36,496 bases of DNA, taken from assembly GCA_902826145.1 (NCBI GenBank), contig CADEDT010000013.1, positions 1 to 36,496 on the forward strand, read 5' to 3'. The position numbers and the translations under genes were made by a program. Shown here one piece after another: positions 34,107 through 36,496 of the stretch. Under the pieces are notes generated by a model. That model was not told the DNA's origin. It saw only the letters and a program-made list of their open reading frames with translations, and did not search any database. The stretch's first letter is position 1; each line of letters begins with the position of its first letter. Source of the DNA: an uncultured Caulobacteraceae bacterium. GTDB lineage: Bacteria; Pseudomonadota; Alphaproteobacteria; Caulobacterales; Aquidulcibacteraceae.

Positions 34107-36496
34107 TTACGGACGGCCGTTGCCGAACTCGACATTGGCGTTGGCGCCGACGGCTGTCGCCGCTTGGTTCGCCGAGCCCATGCCCGTGTTCATGCTGGCC
34201 GTGTTGATGCCGCCAAAGTTGGCGAACGCACCGTTGTCCATCGAGATGGAGCCAGTGGTGATTTCACCTTCCTTGAAGCCTTCGGCGTCGATCTCGATGT
34301 CGGTCACGAGCGCGTTGAGCTCCATCGACGTGACAACCATCGTGGTGTGAGAGTTGTCGGTGTTGTAGGAGTCTTCGATCTCAGTGTTGCCCGAGTCTTC
34401 GATCCGCACCGAGTTATCGGTGTTGAACGAGTCATCATTGTCGACGTCGGTGTTGTAGGAGTCATCAACGTCCACTTCCGTCGAGTTGTCCGTGTTGTAG
34501 GACTCTTCGATGTCGGTGTTGAAGGACTCGTCGTTCTCTACCGAGTTATCCGTGTTGTAGGAGTCGTCGGTCGAGTTGTCGGTGTTGTAACTGTCGTCAA
34601 TGTCAACTTCAGTGTTGAACGACTCGTCGTTGTTCGTCGAGTTGTCCGTGTTGTAGCTGTCATCGATGTCAACTTCGGTGTTGAACGATTCTTCGTTCTC
34701 AACCGAGTTATCGGTGTTGAACGAGTCGTCGGTGTCGACCGAGTTGTCGACCGATTGGTCGAGATCTTCACCAGCGTAGTTGCCCGAGTTTTGGTTCAGG
34801 TCTTCGCCGGCGTAGTTGCCGCTGTTGTTGTTTTGGTCGAGGTCTTCGCCAGCGTAGATGCCGCTGTTGATGACTTGATCGTCGCCAGCAACCGTCGAGT
34901 CGTTGTTCTGGTCGTCGCCAGCATACGTGCCCGAGTTGTTGTTTTGGTCGAGATCTTCACCTGCGTAGAGGCCGCTGTTGTTGACGATGTCGTCTTCCGC
35001 GATGTTCGAACCGTTGTCGGCGATCGTTTGGTCTTCGCCCGCGGCATGGCCGCCGATGACTTGTTGATCTTCGCCCGCAACGTTCGAGCCGTTCGCGATC
35101 GACTGGTCGTCGCCCGCGATATGGCCGCCCGCGATGTTTTGGTCATCGCCAGCAACAGTCGAGTCGTTGTTTTGGTCGTCGCCGACTTGCGTCGAACCAT
35201 TGTCGACAACCGTCTGGTCTTCACCAGCTTGGTTGCCGCCGTGGTTGATCGACATGTCTTCGCCCGACAGGTTGTTGCCGGCCGTGTTCATGTCGTCGCC
35301 CGCTTGGTCGCCGCCAGCCACGTTCAGGTCATCGCCCGCTTGGTTGCCGCCATGGTTGATCGCCATGTCTTCGCCAGAGAGGTTGTTGCCTGCCGTGTTC
35401 TGATCGTCGCCAACCAGCGTCGAGCCGTTGTCGGAGACCGTTTGGTCTTCGCCCGCGACGTTCGAGTTGTCAGCAATGGTTTGGTCGTCACCAGCTTGGA
35501 CGCCTGAGTTTTGGTTCAGGTCTTCGCCGGCTTGCACCGCACCGTTGTCAGCAACCGTTTGGTCTTCGCCAGCTTGGTTCGAGTTCCAAGCAACTGCTTG
35601 GTCTTCGCCCGCTTGGAAAGAACCGTTGTCGGCGATCGTTTGGTCTTCGCCCGCGGCATGGCCGCCGATGACCGTTTGGTCTTCGCCAGCTTGGTTGGTG
35701 CCGTGGTTGATCGACATGTCTTCGCCGGACAGGTTGTTGCCCGCAACGTTTTGGTCTTCGCCCGCGGCGTTGTTGCCCGCGACCTGTTGGTCGTCGCCGG
35801 CTTGGTTTTCACCGTGGTTGATGGCCATGTCTTCGCCGGCAGCGTTGTTGCCTGCGACTTGCTGATCTTCGCCCGCGACGTTTGAGTCGTTGGCTTGATC
35901 TTCGCCGGCATACGTGCCCGAGTTTTGGTTCAGGTCGTCTTCGGCGTAGTTGCCCGAGTTCTGGTTCAGGTCATCGCCAGCGTACGTGCCGCTGTTGTTG
36001 TTCTGGTCCAGATCTTCGCCAGCTTGCAGCGAGCCGTTGTCGGCGACCGTTTGGTCTTCGCCAGCAACGTTCGAGCCATCAGCGATGGTTTGGTCATCGC
36101 CAGCGACGTTCGAGTTCGAGTTCATCGACTGATCGTCAGCTTCGACTTCCGTGTTGAAGGATTCTTCCGTCTCGACCGAGTTGTCGGTGTTGAAGGATTC
36201 TTCGTTCTCGACCGAATTGTCCGTGTTGAAGGACTCTTCGTTTTCCACCGAGTTGTCGGTGTCGATCGAGTTGTCGGTGTTGAAGGATTCTTCGTTGTCG
36301 ATGTCGGTGTTGAACGATTCTTCCGTGTCAACTTCGACGTCGGTGTTGAACGACTCTTCGTTCTCGACCGAGTTGTCCGTGTTGAACGATTCTTCGTTCT
36401 CGACCGAATTGTCGGTGTTGAAAGATTCTTCGTTTTCGACAGAGTTGTCGGTGTCGATCGAGTTGTCGGTGTTGAAGGATTCTTCGTTGTCGATGT
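34107..36496 (-). CDS. Giant acidic Asn/Asp-rich repeat protein, C-terminal part (open at window edge)
   Basis: The minus-strand frame stays open to the window edge (about 796 codons visible), so the true start lies outside; a GTG at 36248 inside the repeats is not credible as a start. In protein order: an array of ESFNTDNSVEN-type 12-residue repeats (36496 to about 36120), about 36 AG(E/D)D-headed repeats of 11-14 residues (about 36114-34756), a second array with DDSYNTDNST units (about 34755-34345), then an about 80-residue C-terminal domain with GAFANFGGI, MNTG and ANQAA. The repeat arrays contain one Arg and no Lys or Cys, and are strongly acidic. I infer an extracellular beta-solenoid or fibrous adhesin. 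An N-terminal signal cannot be seen. Confidence 0.8.
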   Translation of the reverse strand, partial: IDNEESFNTDNSIDTDNSVENEESFNTDNSVENEESFNTDNSVENEESFNTDVEVDTEESFNTDIDNEESFNTDNSIDTDNSVENEESFNTDNSVENEESFNTDNSVETEESFNTEVEADDQSMNSNSNVAGDDQTIADGSNVAGEDQTVADNGSLQAGEDLDQNNNSGTYAGDDLNQNSGNYAEDDLNQNSGTYAGEDQANDSNVAGEDQQVAGNNAAGEDMAINHGENQAGDDQQVAGNNAAGEDQNVAGNNLSGEDMSINHGTNQAGEDQTVIGGHAAGEDQTIADNGSFQAGEDQAVAWNSNQAGEDQTVADNGAVQAGEDLNQNSGVQAGDDQTIADNSNVAGEDQTVSDNGSTLVGDDQNTAGNNLSGEDMAINHGGNQAGDDLNVAGGDQAGDDMNTAGNNLSGEDMSINHGGNQAGEDQTVVDNGSTQVGDDQNNDSTVAGDDQNIAGGHIAGDDQSIANGSNVAGEDQQVIGGHAAGEDQTIADNGSNIAEDDIVNNSGLYAGEDLDQNNNSGTYAGDDQNNDSTVAGDDQVINSGIYAGEDLDQNNNSGNYAGEDLNQNSGNYAGEDLDQSVDNSVDTDDSFNTDNSVENEESFNTEVDIDDSYNTDNSTNNDESFNTEVDIDDSYNTDNSTDDSYNTDNSVENDESFNTDIEESYNTDNSTEVDVDDSYNTDVDNDDSFNTDNSVRIEDSGNTEIEDSYNTDNSHTTMVVTSMELNALVTDIEIDAEGFKEGEITTGSISMDNGAFANFGGINTASMNTGMGSANQAATAVGANANVEFGNGRP
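34345..34755 (-). repeat. C-terminal-side FNTD/YNTDNS coding repeat array
   Basis: Repeats of about 12 codons translate as (D/E)(D/E)S(F/Y)NTDNS plus a variable V/T-E/D-N/V linker. At DNA level the recurring core is like GTTGTCGGTGTTG on the plus strand. Copies here favour Tyr and Asp (DDSYNTDNST), unlike the edge array, which favours Phe and Glu. Confidence 0.85.
34756..36114 (-). repeat. Central array of about 36 AG(E/D)D repeats
   Basis: I counted about 36 units of 11-14 residues, each opening with AGED, AGDD, SGED, VGDD or AEDD. Subtypes include AGEDQTVADNGS, AGEDLDQNNNSGTY, AGEDMAINHGGNQ and AGEDQQVAGNNA. Subtypes recur in order (for example NNL-SGEDM-INHG-NQ four times or so), pointing to duplication of multi-unit blocks. 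Length varies by whole codons only, keeping the frame open. Confidence 0.85.
36120..36496 (-). repeat. Edge FNTDNS 36-bp repeats with 192-bp super-repeat
   Basis: 36-bp units encode EESFNTDNSVEN. A 55-nt stretch at 36250-36304 is identical to 36442-36496, giving a 192-nt (64-codon) super-repeat. The array runs off the window, so its total length is unknown and assembly here may be collapsed. Confidence 0.85.

Noticed and set aside
33885..35507. Long plus-strand open frame (540 codons, Val/Arg-rich) opposite the repeat gene
   Set aside because: It is the antisense reading of a repetitive acidic gene; composition (VV, RV, DR) is an artefact of codons GAC/AAC read backwards, with no ribosome binding site or domain.
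36246..36248. GTG as start codon of the giant repeat protein
   Set aside because: It lies within the repeat array, no ribosome binding site precedes it, and the frame remains open upstream to the window edge.
36120..36496. 36-bp regularly spaced repeats that look like a CRISPR array
   Set aside because: Units are contiguous, coding and in frame, with no unique spacers of constant length and no cas genes.

Overview
The window is high-GC, gene-dense DNA from an alphaproteobacterium, possibly Caulobacterales or Hyphomonadaceae. That placement rests on style (many ATGA overlaps, a DUF2793 protein, an RTX M10 protease, a periplasmic C39 peptidase) and was not tested by phylogeny. Both edges cut a gene: a transaldolase N-terminus on the left and a giant repeat protein on the right. 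No gene-free stretch exceeds 300 bases; the longest gap is 238 nt. I saw no tRNA, rRNA, CRISPR array or insertion sequence.

Positions 1-2156 hold central carbon metabolism: divergent transaldolase (partial) and transketolase. Positions 2153-28613 form a large surface-glycan locus whose genes change strand often. It has nucleotide-sugar genes: a GDP-mannose pyrophosphorylase, a UDP-uronate-type 4-epimerase, a UDP-sugar 6-dehydrogenase, and a full dTDP-L-rhamnose set split into convergent rfbBC and rfbDA pairs. It also has an O-antigen ligase/polymerase-like membrane protein, two GT2 enzymes, a Caps_synth-type transferase, a GT61 enzyme, FkbM and two other methyltransferases, a PhyH-type dioxygenase and an Stf0 sulfotransferase. 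A 1,630-residue fusion joins sulfotransferase-like, coiled-coil, WbsX-like and RgpF-like regions. A Wzm/Wzt ABC exporter closes the locus. Together these predict a rhamnose-containing, probably methylated and sulfated, surface polysaccharide exported by the ABC route. Embedded in the locus are a DUF2793 spike/tail-type protein and two membrane-anchored proteins of unknown function, one with a weakly TIR-like N-terminus.

Positions 28631-36496 are an extracellular-protein region, all on the minus strand. Transcription order is: a giant acidic Asn/Asp-rich repeat protein (N-terminus beyond the window), a strong hairpin, a small secreted protein with a double-glycine motif, a periplasmic C39 peptidase, a second small secreted protein with a double-glycine motif, then an M10/serralysin RTX protease. 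The two small proteins are coupled to the peptidase gene by ATGA overlaps on both sides. The giant protein and the 131-residue protein share a C-terminal module centred on Gly-Ala-Phe...Asn-Thr-Gly, and the other small protein has a weaker version. I infer a fibre or adhesin system analogous to Fap functional amyloid (FapD is a C39-type peptidase). This is the best candidate for an undescribed system here.
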